Below are positions 41,727 to 51,438 of a stretch of DNA of 64,000 bases, piece by piece. Every line of letters starts with the position of its first letter. Position 1 is the stretch's first letter. Below the pieces are notes generated by a model. The model did not search any database. It was not told where the DNA came from and worked only from the letters and a program-made list of their open reading frames with translations. Both the position numbers and the translations under genes were made by a program. This stretch comes from Albibeggiatoa sp964388965 (GTDB lineage: Bacteria; Pseudomonadota; Gammaproteobacteria; Beggiatoales; Beggiatoaceae), in the NCBI GenBank assembly GCA_964388965.1, contig CAYMCP010000005.1, positions 12,714-76,713 of the forward strand, given 5' to 3'.

Positions 41727-42218
41727 ATGACGGGCGACGCTTTGCTAGATGAGATTCGGGAAAACCAAGCCCGTTTGCACATTAACAGTTTTGATATGAC
41801 TCTTGGTCATTTGATAGATTTGTACGATGAACAACGTTTTATTATTCCAAAGGAATATCAAAGCTGTATGTCATGGTCGGTCACTGAACAAACTTCTTTC
41901 ATTGAACATTTGTTGCTAGGCTTCCCAGTCAAGCCTATTTTTGTTGTAGAAAATAATCAGCATCAGTGGGAATTGATTGATGGTGTACAACGTATTCTCA
42001 CCCTATTTTCACTATTCGGTCGTCTTACGCACATGCCAGAACGAAATAAATTAACTTTAGTGTCAGGTCAATTTATCCAGAAACTTAATGGTATTAATAT
42101 TAATAATATGCCTTATTTTATTAAACAACAGTTGCGTGAGAGACCTTGTCACGTTAATAGTATTCGTTGGGATAGTGATATTGAGTTTTTAGGCGAAATA
42201 TTCAAACAGGTCTATTAA
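41727..42218 (+). CDS. Short DUF262 (ParB-like) protein
   Basis: 163 residues that cover only the N-terminal half of a DUF262 (GmrS-like) domain: FIIPKEYQSCMSW, SFIEHLLLGFPVKPIFVVEN, WELIDGVQRILTLFSLF. The usual DGQQR motif is DGVQR here. No DUF1524 nuclease follows, in contrast to GmrSD restriction enzymes. Its stop lies 1 bp before rnfE, so it should be cotranscribed with it. AGGGTGGTAGG precedes the ATG. Function unknown; could be a stand-alone nucleotide-binding protein or a shortened defence gene. Confidence 0.7.
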   Translation: MTGDALLDEIRENQARLHINSFDMTLGHLIDLYDEQRFIIPKEYQSCMSWSVTEQTSFIEHLLLGFPVKPIFVVENNQHQWELIDGVQRILTLFSLFGRLTHMPERNKLTLVSGQFIQKLNGININNMPYFIKQQLRERPCHVNSIRWDSDIEFLGEIFKQVY

Positions 42219-42219
42219 G

Positions 42220-42906
42220 ATGATGTCTTATCAAACAATTATTTATGAAGGTTTATGGAAAAATAATGCAGGTCTAGTGCAATTATTGGGTTTATGCCCA
42301 TTACTCGCTGTGACTGGCACATTAGTCAATGGCTTGGGGTTGGGTATTGCAACCACGCTGATTTTAATCGCTTCAAATGTCACTGTTTCTTTAATCCGCC
42401 ATATCGTACCTAATGAAGTACGTTTACCGGTTTATGTTTTAATCATTGCTTCTTTTGTTACTGCGATTGAAATGTTAATTAAAGCTTTTTATTACGATTT
42501 ATATTTAGTATTAGGGATTTTTATTCCCTTAATTGTGACAAATTGTGCTGTGATTGGTCGGGCGGAGGCGTTTGCTTCTAAAAATCCAGTAGATAAAGCT
42601 TTTATCGATGGTTTAATGATGGGAATGGGGTTTACTTTAGTCTTGGTTTGTTTAGGTGGATTTCGTGAATTATTAGGTTATGGCACGCTGTTTTCACAAA
42701 TTGAATTAATGTTTGGTGAAAATGCAAAATGGATGGAAATTCAAGTTATTGAAAATTATCGTGGTTTTTTACTAGCCATTTTATCTCCCGGTGCATTTTT
42801 TGGTTTAGGGCTATTGGTAGCATTAAAGAACTGGATTGATCGCAGTATTGCAGCGAAGCAACGCAGTTTAGATAATTCAGTAGCAGAACGCGGAATAAGC
42901 TATTAA
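42220..42906 (+). CDS. rnfE: RnfE, electron transport complex subunit E
   Basis: 228 residues, six membrane helices, of the RnfE/NqrD family, part of the ferredoxin:NAD complex that couples electron flow to sodium or proton translocation. Recognised by NNAGLVQLLGLCPLLAVTGTLVNG (in part), VTNCAVIGRAEAFASKNPV and MGMGFTLVLVCLGGFRELLG; NCAVIGRAEA is the conserved half-channel motif with a Cys. Other rnf genes (ABCDG) are not in this window, and the preceding DUF262 gene is 1 bp away, so it may be the last piece of a broken-up cluster. Confidence 0.93.
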   Translation: MMSYQTIIYEGLWKNNAGLVQLLGLCPLLAVTGTLVNGLGLGIATTLILIASNVTVSLIRHIVPNEVRLPVYVLIIASFVTAIEMLIKAFYYDLYLVLGIFIPLIVTNCAVIGRAEAFASKNPVDKAFIDGLMMGMGFTLVLVCLGGFRELLGYGTLFSQIELMFGENAKWMEIQVIENYRGFLLAILSPGAFFGLGLLVALKNWIDRSIAAKQRSLDNSVAERGISY

Positions 42907-42936
42907 TATATCGGCGAATTTGGTAGATACTGCTGT

Positions 42937-42972
42937 CCCGTCAAGTGACGACACACGGTGCATCGTCACGGG
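42937..42972. terminator. Palindromic repeat acting as bidirectional terminator
   Basis: CCCGT with GTGACGA pairs with TCGTCAC and ACGGG around a central loop; the stem is 10-12 bp. It lies between the convergent rnfE and a small exported protein gene. Related in sequence to the 24.4, 34.8, 50.1 and 63.8 kb repeats. A T-run follows on the plus strand at 42977-42984. Confidence 0.7.
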
Positions 42973-42981
42973 TTGGCTTTT

Positions 42982-43365
42982 TTAATTCCGAGTATTTTTC
43001 TCTTCAGCGTACATTTGTACCATTGCCTCGTAACCACCAAGTAAAATACTTGCTTGCTCTTCAGTGACAAACTTCGATTTTAAATCAACGTAAGCTTTTA
43101 AAGCAGGAATACCCTCATCTTCTGTTTTCGCTTCTAATACTGCTTTCGCTGAAGCTTGTAAAGTTTCGTTTTCAGAATCGGCATCTTTTTCAATGTGTCC
43201 CATCAAAAATGACATTTTTTGCATAGGCTCTAACGCTTCTTCAACCGCTTGTTCAGTATCTTGTTCCGCAGCCGCTTCTGCTTGAGTAATGGTTGCCGCT
43301 TCGTCTGCATAGACATTAAAACTTAAAGCCGCAGTTAAAACAATTGCTAATGATAATTTAAACAT
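42982..43365 (-). CDS. Small exported protein, family unknown
   Basis: 127 residues from ATG 43365, chosen for the AAGGAG 8 bases upstream (the frame is open to 43374). A signal peptide (MFKLSLAIVLTAALSFNVYA) is cut before DEAATI. The mature part is acidic, Ala/Glu-rich and largely helical, with no Cys: EAAAEQDTEQAVEEALEPMQ, then a probable helical hairpin (LKAYVDLKSKFVTEEQASIL). Possibly a periplasmic chaperone-like or stress protein; no function can be derived. It is followed by the bidirectional palindromic terminator. Confidence 0.75.
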   Translation of the reverse strand: MFKLSLAIVLTAALSFNVYADEAATITQAEAAAEQDTEQAVEEALEPMQKMSFLMGHIEKDADSENETLQASAKAVLEAKTEDEGIPALKAYVDLKSKFVTEEQASILLGGYEAMVQMYAEEKNTRN

Positions 43366-43464
43366 GAAACACACTCCTTAAATGTTGGATTCAAAGGATA
43401 GCTTATCATTATCAGTGAACAATGATCAACGTCCTTATTAATTCACAAAAAACAACCAGCATTC

Positions 43465-45714
43465 TTAAAAATTGTCTTCGTAACCGGGAATACTTTGCTC
43501 TAATAAAACATCAGCTTTATGCCCTACGCCACCTAAGCCTTTGAAATGGAATTGTAGAAAAATACCATTTACAAAGTCACTTCGGTCAACATCGGTTAAG
43601 TAACGACGTGCAATGACACGTACTGCCCAACAACAAGAATCATATTCTACACCAATAAAAGTTTCTAGTTCAGTGTCATGCAAAATAGATTGATTCCAAC
43701 GTCCCAAAACACGCCAGTGACGAATTAGTGGCCAATAAAATGATAAATCAGTTTGTTCTAATTGTCCGTCGCGCAACCGATAAGCAAGATTTAAAATCCG
43801 TTCTTTCGTTTCGTCATGATAACGGGCACGAATAACTGAATATTCATTATTACTGTCGTGGGGATTCCAACGTAAAGTAGTAGATAATTTCCAAGAATCA
43901 GAGACTTGACTAGCAAGCTCACCAATAATGCTCGATGAAGTATTAGTATATTCCTGTTCACTCGGTAATAATACCCGTCGATCTTTAAAATAATAAATTT
44001 GTCCTAAACTGGCACGCAAGCGTTCTTTACCGTTCTGTTTTTCTAATAGACGACTTGTCACGCCAAAAGTGAGTTGATTGGTATCTTGTACCCGATCTAC
44101 ACCACTAAAGCTAAAATCTCGAAACATCTGCCCATAAGTCAAATCATAACGTACTGTATCAAATATTGGAATTTCATCTTGTTGCTCGTAGGAAGTGTAG
44201 CGATACATCAAGCGTGGTTCTAAGGTCTGTAATAAATTAGTTTTAAATAAAGTCGTATCACGGTCAAAAAATAATCCTGAATCTAAGCTAGCATCCCAAG
44301 TTAAACGATTGATTTCATTTTTATTATTAGCATTTTGCTCTAAGTTGTAACTCGTATGACGCATACTTAATTTTGGCACGATAAAGTGGCTAGGGCGACG
44401 AAATGGAAAACTGACTGCACTATACAAATCCAAGCGATTACCAGTTGGATTAGGGATGTCCAATACATTACGTTCAAAACGATTAAAATCAAATTGAGCT
44501 TCAATATTTATGCGTTTATTTAATTCTGGAATATTGGTTTTGAACAGTAATTGCGGTGCGCGGTAATAGGGTTTATCAGCTTGTTGATCGGTTAAAGTTT
44601 GAAAAGCTTGCAAGCGTCCTAATCCAATCCAACCCTCACCAAAATAATATAAATCAGCGCGTCGTTCCATGTGAGTAACACTACTTAATTGTAAATCATA
44701 GCCCAAATCTTCAAAATATAGATTATCAGATAAATAATTATAATTTATATCAGCATACCAACGACTATTAGCGTTGAATTTACCGCTGTGTGTGAATGAT
44801 ACAGAAGCACGTTTATCATTAAAATCTTTATCATTACTCATGTAGGTTGCATTTAATTTACCCGCAGCACTTGATAGTAAATAACGAAATTCCCCATCCC
44901 ACAATACACCACGTTTAGACATAGTGCGTAAGCCAATGGTCGCGTCATAGCTGGGATGTAGATTTAAATAATATGGAATGACTGATTCATAACCCACACT
45001 ATCGGATATGCCAAAGCTTGGAGTCAGAAAACCTGTTTTACGGTCATCGTTCAAAGGATAAGAAATATAAGGTGTGTAAAGTATTGGAATATTGAAAAAA
45101 TCAACCCGTACATGTCTGGATACACCAATACTTTTTTCTTGATCAAGTATCGTTTTTTTAGCTGTTAATTTCCAATGCTCATTTTTCGGGTCGCAAGTAG
45201 TGTAAGTTGTGTTGAATAATTCAATTTCATTTTGATTTTTACGGATAATTTTTTCAGCTTTACCGTGTGCATTATTGCTATTACCGGTAAATTTTTGCAA
45301 TAACCAATAGTTTGCTTTATCGATTTCTCCACGATAATCTGAAAATAATTTTAACTTTTCACCTTGTAGTACATAATCATTATCCCAATAAGTAAAACCT
45401 GTCATAGCGTCTATCGTTTCGTTTTTATTATCGTATATGATGACTTCGCTACTTAAAAGTTGTTCATTACGTTGAAATAATACGTTACCTGCAAATGTGG
45501 ATAAATCTCCTTTTTGCTGTTGCACGAAAGCGGTATCAGAATATAAGCGCAATTGATTTTGTTTTAACGTAGGCAATTGTAAATTAAGCTCTGGTAATGT
45601 TGGCACAACAGGAATTGCATCCTCAATAGGCATACAATATTGCTCTTCTGCAATAACAAGTTGAGAAAAAAAGAGTATTAATATAAAGCAATTAAGCGTC
45701 TTGAGGCAGCTCAT
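43465..45714 (-). CDS. lptD: LptD, LPS assembly outer membrane protein
   Basis: 749 residues from ATG 45714 (TTG 45741 is also in frame). Signal peptide, then the N-terminal OstA/LptA-like jellyroll domain (about 50-190; LYSDTAFVQQQKGDLSTFAGNV), then a large beta-barrel. Family hallmarks include FFNIPILYTPYISYPLNDDRKTGFLTPSFG (in part), ARRYL, and the C-terminal INGIFLQFHFKGLGGVG. It contains DSCCWAVRV, holding a Cys pair as in the disulfide-bonded family members. It forms the LptD-LptE translocon that places LPS on the surface. surA and pdxA, common partners, are absent. Confidence 0.92.
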   Translation of the reverse strand: MSCLKTLNCFILILFFSQLVIAEEQYCMPIEDAIPVVPTLPELNLQLPTLKQNQLRLYSDTAFVQQQKGDLSTFAGNVLFQRNEQLLSSEVIIYDNKNETIDAMTGFTYWDNDYVLQGEKLKLFSDYRGEIDKANYWLLQKFTGNSNNAHGKAEKIIRKNQNEIELFNTTYTTCDPKNEHWKLTAKKTILDQEKSIGVSRHVRVDFFNIPILYTPYISYPLNDDRKTGFLTPSFGISDSVGYESVIPYYLNLHPSYDATIGLRTMSKRGVLWDGEFRYLLSSAAGKLNATYMSNDKDFNDKRASVSFTHSGKFNANSRWYADINYNYLSDNLYFEDLGYDLQLSSVTHMERRADLYYFGEGWIGLGRLQAFQTLTDQQADKPYYRAPQLLFKTNIPELNKRINIEAQFDFNRFERNVLDIPNPTGNRLDLYSAVSFPFRRPSHFIVPKLSMRHTSYNLEQNANNKNEINRLTWDASLDSGLFFDRDTTLFKTNLLQTLEPRLMYRYTSYEQQDEIPIFDTVRYDLTYGQMFRDFSFSGVDRVQDTNQLTFGVTSRLLEKQNGKERLRASLGQIYYFKDRRVLLPSEQEYTNTSSSIIGELASQVSDSWKLSTTLRWNPHDSNNEYSVIRARYHDETKERILNLAYRLRDGQLEQTDLSFYWPLIRHWRVLGRWNQSILHDTELETFIGVEYDSCCWAVRVIARRYLTDVDRSDFVNGIFLQFHFKGLGGVGHKADVLLEQSIPGYEDNF

Positions 45715-45901
45715 TAGAATTGTAGTATTTCTGATAAACAATAGTGCATGTTAAACGTTTTTAGCAGATAAGAAAAGCAAGTTTAGCCATGACATTGATC
45801 TGCAAATTAAGTTACTTTCGGTCTACCATTTGTGCCTATTTTTAAAACCTATGATTTTTAATTTTTCGCATTTAAGATGCAGAGCGTCTAGGCTATATTT
45901 C

Positions 45902-46016
45902 AACACCGAGAGATTGTAAAAAATATTCACTTTTTTTGATTTAGGTTTGTTTAATATCAATAAATCATAATTATTAAAGTGTTTATTTTTTGCATTTTTT
46001 TACAATCTCCGAGTGT
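45902..46016. repeat. MITE-like inverted-repeat element
   Basis: AACACCGAGAGATTGTAAAA (45902 onward) and the right end, read inward, AACACTCGGAGATTGTAAAA (to 46016) agree in about 17 of 20 bases. 115 bp in total, AT-rich interior, no ORF. It lies in the 322 bp gap between lptD and leuD. No relative of it was noticed elsewhere in the window. Confidence 0.55.
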
Positions 46017-46036
46017 TAGAACAAAAAATTATTAAC

Positions 46037-46678
46037 TTAAAATTGATTTAGCCAAGGATAAGTCTGATAATACTGGGCTTCAAACGCGCGAATTTCACCT
46101 GCGTACTGCAACGTTAAACCTATATCATCTAACCCTTCAAGCAAACACATTTTTCTGAATTCATCTACCTCAAAATTGATTTTTTCGCCCTCTGGTGTCG
46201 TAATAGTTTGCGAAGCTAAATCTACAGTTAATTGATAACCTGTTGTCATTTCAGTCGAATTGATTAATTTATCTACGATTGCATCATCTAGTACAATTAG
46301 TAACATACCGTTTTTAAAGCAGTTATTGAAAAAAATATCTGCGAAACTTGGAGCGATAATCACCCTAAAACCATAATCTTCTAATGCCCAAGGCGCGTGC
46401 TCACGACTAGAACCACAACCAAAATTTTGGCGTGTAAGTAAAATTTGACTGCCTTGATAGCGGGGTTGATTGAGTATAAAATCTTGATTTAATGGACGAT
46501 TGCTACAATCCATACCCGGCTCACCATGATCTAAATATCGCCATTCATCAAATAAGTAGGGACCAAACCCAGTACGATTAATGGATTTTAAAAATTGTTT
46601 AGGAATAATTGCATCCGTATCAACGTTTGCTCGGTCTAAAGGGGCAACTAAACCTGTTAATGTAGTAAATGCGCGCAT
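46037..46678 (-). CDS. leuD: LeuD, isopropylmalate isomerase small subunit
   Basis: 213 residues of the aconitase-swivel small subunit, which with LeuC converts 2- to 3-isopropylmalate in leucine synthesis. Visible: PLDRANVDTDAIIPKQFLK, FDEWRYLD, LTRQNFGCGSSREHAPWAL (substrate loop), IIAPSFADIFFNNCFKNGMLLI in part. Length is typical of the LeuD1 bacterial form. leuC and leuB would normally be adjacent but are not in this window. Confidence 0.95.
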   Translation of the reverse strand: MRAFTTLTGLVAPLDRANVDTDAIIPKQFLKSINRTGFGPYLFDEWRYLDHGEPGMDCSNRPLNQDFILNQPRYQGSQILLTRQNFGCGSSREHAPWALEDYGFRVIIAPSFADIFFNNCFKNGMLLIVLDDAIVDKLINSTEMTTGYQLTVDLASQTITTPEGEKINFEVDEFRKMCLLEGLDDIGLTLQYAGEIRAFEAQYYQTYPWLNQF

Positions 46679-47037
46679 GTTCTAATCCTGTTTCATTAAT
46701 ACATATTTGTTTATATCGTTAAAAATAGATAAATCCACCAATATACGAAAAGCGTAACCGACTATATTTTACCTTGAAACTTAGTTTTATGGCATAAATT
46801 GGTATAAACTTACTAGGTCATAATAAAAATATGTAATACAATGTAAAACAAAAAACTATACTACGTTTGTTAATTTAGCATAGTTTGTTTTTTGAGTATC
46901 ATACCACAATTAAATTTACAACATGTTTGAAACCTTGCCCATTTAACTAAAATGGTTGCAAGTAAAGCAATATGCGGGTGATGCTTTCTTAGCAGTAAAA
47001 AAGAATTATCGTTATTTTAATACTATGGAGAAATAAA
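46679..47037. other. Divergent intergenic region, leuD and sat
   Basis: 359 bp of AT-rich DNA that must hold both promoters. No repeat or structured RNA was recognised. The sat ribosome-binding site (ATGGAGAA) lies at the right end. Confidence 0.4.
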
Positions 47038-48210
47038 ATGTCTAAATTAGTCCCCCCTCATGGCGGTGGTGAATTAAAACCTTTATTGTTACAAGGCAAT
47101 GATTTACAAGCAGAATTACAACGCGCGACCAGTTTGCCTAAATTAAAATTAAGCTCGCGGGAAATGGGTGACTTAATTATGTTAGGAATAGGAGGTTTTA
47201 CGCCATTAGATGGTTTTATGAGTAAAGCAGATTGGCAAGGCGTGTGCGATAATTACACGATGGCAGACGGTACATTTTTCCCAATTCCAATAACGTTATC
47301 TACCGATAAAGCGACTGCTGATAGTTTGAGCGAAGGACAAGATGTTGCTTTAATTAGTTCGGAAGATGATGAAATTATGGGGATATTAACGCTTGCAGAA
47401 AAATACGCAATTGACAAAGTCCATGAATGCCAACAAGTCTTTAAAACCACTGATGAAGCTCACCCTGGTGTGGAAATGGTGATGGCGCAAGGCAAAATTA
47501 ATTTAGCAGGTAAGGTTAAAGTATTTTCGCAAGGTGAATTCCCTAATAAATATAAAGGTTTATTTTTAACTCCAGCGGAAACCCGCGCTTTATTTGAGCA
47601 AAATAATTGGTCAACTGTCGCGGCGTTCCAGACCCGTAATCCAATGCACCGCTCACATGAATATTTAGTTAAAATTGCCATTGAAGTATGTGATGGTGTA
47701 TTGATTCATTCATTATTAGGTAAATTAAAACCCGGTGACATTCCAGCCGATGTGCGCACTAAAGCCATTTCTGGTTTAATTGAAAATCATTTTGTTAAAG
47801 ATACCGTGATTCAAGCAGGTTATCCGTTAGACATGCGTTATGCAGGTCCGCGTGAAGCCTTATTACATGCTCTATTCCGTCAAAATTATGGTTGCTCACA
47901 TTTAATTGTCGGACGTGACCACGCCGGCGTAGGCAAATATTACGGACCATTCGATGCACACAATATTTTTGATGAAATCGCTGAAGACGCGCTAGTCATT
48001 AAACCATTAAAATTAGATTGGACTTTCTGGTGTTATCAATGTGGTGGTATGGCTTCAATGAAAACGTGTCCGCATAGCGCGGAAGACCGTTTAATGTTAT
48101 CAGGTACGCGCTTGCGTGAATTATTATCCAATGATGAAGAAGTACCAGCAGAATTTAGTCGTCCTGAAGTCTTGTCTGTGTTAAAAGAATATTACGCCAG
48201 CATTAAATAA
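47038..48210 (+). CDS. sat: Sat, ATP sulfurylase (sulfate adenylyltransferase)
   Basis: 390 residues of the monomeric/dimeric Sat type, as used with APS reductase in sulfur oxidisers and sulfate reducers, not the CysDN type. PUA-like N-terminal domain (about 1-165), then the catalytic domain with VAAFQTRNPMHRSHEYLVK (QxRN and the HxxH motif), GPREALLHALFRQNYGCSHLIVGRDHAGVG in part, and FWCYQCGGMASMKTCPH (a Cys cluster). In sulfur oxidation it would make ATP from APS and pyrophosphate. aprAB is not in the window. Followed by a strong terminator. Confidence 0.94.
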   Translation: MSKLVPPHGGGELKPLLLQGNDLQAELQRATSLPKLKLSSREMGDLIMLGIGGFTPLDGFMSKADWQGVCDNYTMADGTFFPIPITLSTDKATADSLSEGQDVALISSEDDEIMGILTLAEKYAIDKVHECQQVFKTTDEAHPGVEMVMAQGKINLAGKVKVFSQGEFPNKYKGLFLTPAETRALFEQNNWSTVAAFQTRNPMHRSHEYLVKIAIEVCDGVLIHSLLGKLKPGDIPADVRTKAISGLIENHFVKDTVIQAGYPLDMRYAGPREALLHALFRQNYGCSHLIVGRDHAGVGKYYGPFDAHNIFDEIAEDALVIKPLKLDWTFWCYQCGGMASMKTCPHSAEDRLMLSGTRLRELLSNDEEVPAEFSRPEVLSVLKEYYASIK

Positions 48211-48222
48211 TTTATTATTTTT

Positions 48223-48282
48223 AAGGACTAGTAGTTATTTTTTAAATATCAAATATTGTATAACTGCCAGTCCTTCGTTTTT
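48223..48282 (+). terminator. Intrinsic terminator of sat
   Basis: AAGGACT (48223-48229) pairs with AGTCCTT (48269-48275); inside, AGTTAT pairs with ATAACT. CGTTTTT follows. Position is right behind the sat stop. Confidence 0.75.
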
Positions 48283-48306
48283 AAAAATCAAGTTTTGCAC
48301 TCCGCT

Positions 48307-50014
48307 TTAGGATGCTTTAGTATTTGCAAAACCTTCACCCGCATGTAATGTTAACTGGGCAAACGGAATCACCCAATCTTCTTTATTACACACTTCAACA
48401 CAAGTTTTCTGAATAAAGCGCGGTATTGCAAAGTAACTGCTAGCAACACAACCATCAGCTTTCACTAATATCAAATAATCCAATGAGTTAGCCCCAGCTT
48501 CTTTAAAATCGACAGATAACAATTTTGCTTGTTCCGCCCATTTCGACTGTGCCAATTTTTCCTGTAAAACCGCTTCAAAACGTTGCGGAATATCAGTTAA
48601 ACAGATAGCTTGATGCCGATAATCCACACCAAACGTCACCGAAACCAAAAAGCCATGCCGCGATAAATTATGAATAGGGATTTGTACAAATTGCGCAGTC
48701 GGAACCGTTACAACTGAACTCATGATGCGTAATTGCACCGTTTCTATCGTTTGCTTAATAATTTCAGCTAACTGCCCATTTTCCCACAAAATATAATCTC
48801 CTTGACTACAAGGAAACCAAGGTTCATCAGCAATAGAAGGGCGTGAAATCAAATTATTGAGTACATTCGTTGGCAAGCGTAAAATACCATCTAATGCTGG
48901 GTTACTCAGTGAAGAAAAAACATTAATTTTTAATAAATTATATGGAATACCATCGTAAATTAAACGTTCACCCTGACGCACTGCACCCATATCCAACAAT
49001 AAACGAATCTCAGTAATATAACGTGGCAAAGTATTGCGCAAACCCACCAGTAACATCAATACACCTATCACAGTGAGCATGAGCAATAATATATCATTTC
49101 GAGAATAAAAAACCGTGATTACTGCAAATAAGCTGAGAACGAAAGTAATCGTTAAAAAAAGCATAATGTAATAAACGCGCCCAGCGCAAACGGATTCTAC
49201 GTTGATACTTATGACTTTGAATAGTATAAAATTTTAGTATTATCCAAGCAATAATACGCATCAGAATCAAAATAATTAATACAATAGTGACTGCAATTAA
49301 TAAGGTTAGTCCACGACCATGTATAAAATTATGTAACGTGCTGATAATAGCTGCTTGTGGCGAAACTTGATTTTCTTGCAAACTACTCAATTGATATTGC
49401 GCCAATTCTAATGCACTTTGCGTATCTATTTCACGTTTACGCCACTGTTCAGCAATATCATCCAATTGTTTAACAATAGATTTAGATAAATTAGGACGTT
49501 GCAACAACTGTTGGATGTGTAATTGAGCTTTTTGAATAGATTTAAGCACGTTTTCCTGCTGTAAAATTTCTATGCGCAACTGCTCAATTTTACGTGGTTT
49601 TTCAGTCAATTCCTTTAAATTATCTAACAATGGGCGACTAATTAAAACTAGTTCTTTTTTCCAATCAAATTCAGGTGCAACTTGCTGTTCAACCACTTCC
49701 ACATCTAAACCACCAATTGCAACCTGTTCAAAAGATTGCTTTTGCTTGCTAATAGCCCGTATCAACTCATCTTGTTGCAACCGCAAAGTAGATTTTTCAG
49801 CATTATCCTCTTTCATGCGCTGCAATTGTTTCTGCAATAAATCCAATTCTTTTTGCTTATCTAATATATTTGTCCAAATATCCTCCAAACTTTGTACGAT
49901 GTCCTTTTTCTCTACAGGTGCTTGATTGACAAGCGGTTCATCGGCTACGGCAGTGGATTCGGCTAAAACGACAGGTGACAACAATAATTGAATAATGAGT
50001 AAACAGTATAACAT
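48307..50014 (-). pseudogene. MscS-like mechanosensitive channel gene split by a frameshift
   Basis: Two overlapping frames make one MscS-type protein. The first (50014 to 49094) has a signal peptide, a Gln-rich coiled-coil periplasmic part (about 40-225) and a membrane helix (about 235-260). The second (49164 to 48307) continues with two membrane helices and the MscS beta domain (RQGERLIYDGIPYNLLKI, NLISRPSIADEPWFP, LSRHGFLVSVTFGVDYRHQA). The shift falls at a run of seven T near 49150-49156: removing one T gives HYAFLTITFVLSL, joining the two. Could be a real mutation, an assembly error, or a site for transcriptional slippage. Without a shift neither half could form a channel. Confidence 0.75.
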
Positions 50015-50094
50015 AGCTTATGAGTTGTTGGCTTAAAAAAAATTAACATTTTGAACTTATTTTTGTAATGAAGCAAATATAACTGAAATCCCCT

Positions 50095-50208
50095 GCAATT
50101 CTCATTTTAAATTTCATGAATGTCGTAGGACGCTGGTGCGTCCCACCGGGTGACGACGCGGTGCATCGTTACGAGTCAACTCTCGTCACGAGTCAAAATG
50201 AGAATTGC
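50095..50208. repeat. Palindromic repeat with inverted terminal arms
   Basis: Arms GCAATTCTCATTTT (50095-50108) and AAAATGAGAATTGC (50195-50208) enclose a core with GTAGGACGCTGGTGCGTCCC and GTGACGACGCGGTGCATCGT, the same core as other palindromic copies. Its left arm recurs at 63784-63797. This is the most complete member of the family and is MITE-like in form, with no ORF. It is in the 413 bp gap between the MscS-like gene and hemF; the rest of that gap is AT-rich. Confidence 0.75.
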
Positions 50209-50427
50209 TGCATGTCTTGTCTCTGTTATGGTAGATAATTTGAATTTGGAGTACAATCACGCCTAAGTTTTAGGTATGCGGTAGCCTGCCGACAAGTAAT
50301 CATAATTTTGCTATCCTGTATGCCTATATCCGCCTGCAACAAATGCAATTTTGCTAATTTCGCTTTACCGTCAATGCGTCAGTCCTAGCCACATTTAACA
50401 CTTATAATCATACGAAACACTAGAACA

Positions 50428-51324
50428 ATGTCTGATATTCAAGCAGTTAAAAATTACTTATTAAATTTGCAAAACAAAATTTGTACAGCAATCGAAACAA
50501 TAGAGCCACAACAAACATTTATCCAAGACCAATGGCAACGTGAACAGGGAGGTGGTGGTTGTTCGCGGGTTTTAATGGACGGACAAATATTTGAACAAGC
50601 AGGCATCAATTTTTCACACGTACATGGTAACGCTTTACCTGCTGCTGCTACAGAAAAACGTCCAGAATTGGCTGGCTGTCCATTTCAAGCAATAGGTGTT
50701 TCCCTAGTGATTCACCCGCGCAATCCTTATATTCCTACCTCTCATGCTAATGTACGTTTCTTTATTGCAGACAAACCTGAACCTATTTGGTGGTTTGGCG
50801 GTGGTTTTGACCTTACGCCTTACTATCCCTTTGAGCAAGATGTACGCGACTGGCACCAAGCAGCAAAAAATATCTGTCTGCCTTATGGAGAAGATGTATA
50901 TCCACGCTTTAAAAAATGGTGTGATGAATACTTTTTTTTAAAACATCGCAATGAACCGCGTGGAGTTGGTGGTTTATTCTTCGATGATTTAAATCAATGG
51001 CGTTTTGAGCGTAGTTTTGCTTTTATGCGAGCTGTAGGTGATGGTTATTTAGCTGCTTATTTGCCCATTATCGAACGACGTAAACATACTGCTTATGGCG
51101 AACGTGAACGCCATTTTCAACTTTATCGGCGTGGGCGTTACGTTGAATTTAATTTACTCTATGATCGGGGTACACTATTTGGCTTACAAAGTGGTGGGCG
51201 AACTGAATCAATTTTAATGTCACTACCACCATCAGTAAAATGGCAATATAATTGGCAACCACAACCTAACTCGCCTGAAGCTGAATTGTATGAAAAATAT
51301 TTAGTTGCGCGAGATTGGACATAG
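50428..51324 (+). CDS. hemF: HemF, oxygen-dependent coproporphyrinogen III oxidase
   Basis: 298 residues, heme synthesis step converting coproporphyrinogen III to protoporphyrinogen IX with oxygen. Signature WQREQGGGGCSRVLMDG, FSHVHG, IHPRNPYIPTSHANVRFF, WWFGGGFDLTPYYPFEQD in part, RGVGGLFFDDL, and RRGRYVEFNLLYDRGTLFGL in part: all active-site blocks are present. Length is normal. A single gene with its own promoter, about 410 bp from the previous gene. Its presence points to at least microaerobic growth. Confidence 0.97.
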   Translation: MSDIQAVKNYLLNLQNKICTAIETIEPQQTFIQDQWQREQGGGGCSRVLMDGQIFEQAGINFSHVHGNALPAAATEKRPELAGCPFQAIGVSLVIHPRNPYIPTSHANVRFFIADKPEPIWWFGGGFDLTPYYPFEQDVRDWHQAAKNICLPYGEDVYPRFKKWCDEYFFLKHRNEPRGVGGLFFDDLNQWRFERSFAFMRAVGDGYLAAYLPIIERRKHTAYGERERHFQLYRRGRYVEFNLLYDRGTLFGLQSGGRTESILMSLPPSVKWQYNWQPQPNSPEAELYEKYLVARDWT

Positions 51325-51438
51325 AAATTTTTAATTTTTACACGAGCAAATTTTGCACGCCCTTACTTGTTAATTGTTAAAAGGTGAGGTTTGTGCTACA
51401 CACTCCTCTACTGTTCACTGATAATTGTTCACTGACTC

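Noticed and set aside
41727..42218. GmrSD-type restriction enzyme
   Set aside because: Only part of DUF262 is present, with no DUF1524 nuclease domain and no partner gene.
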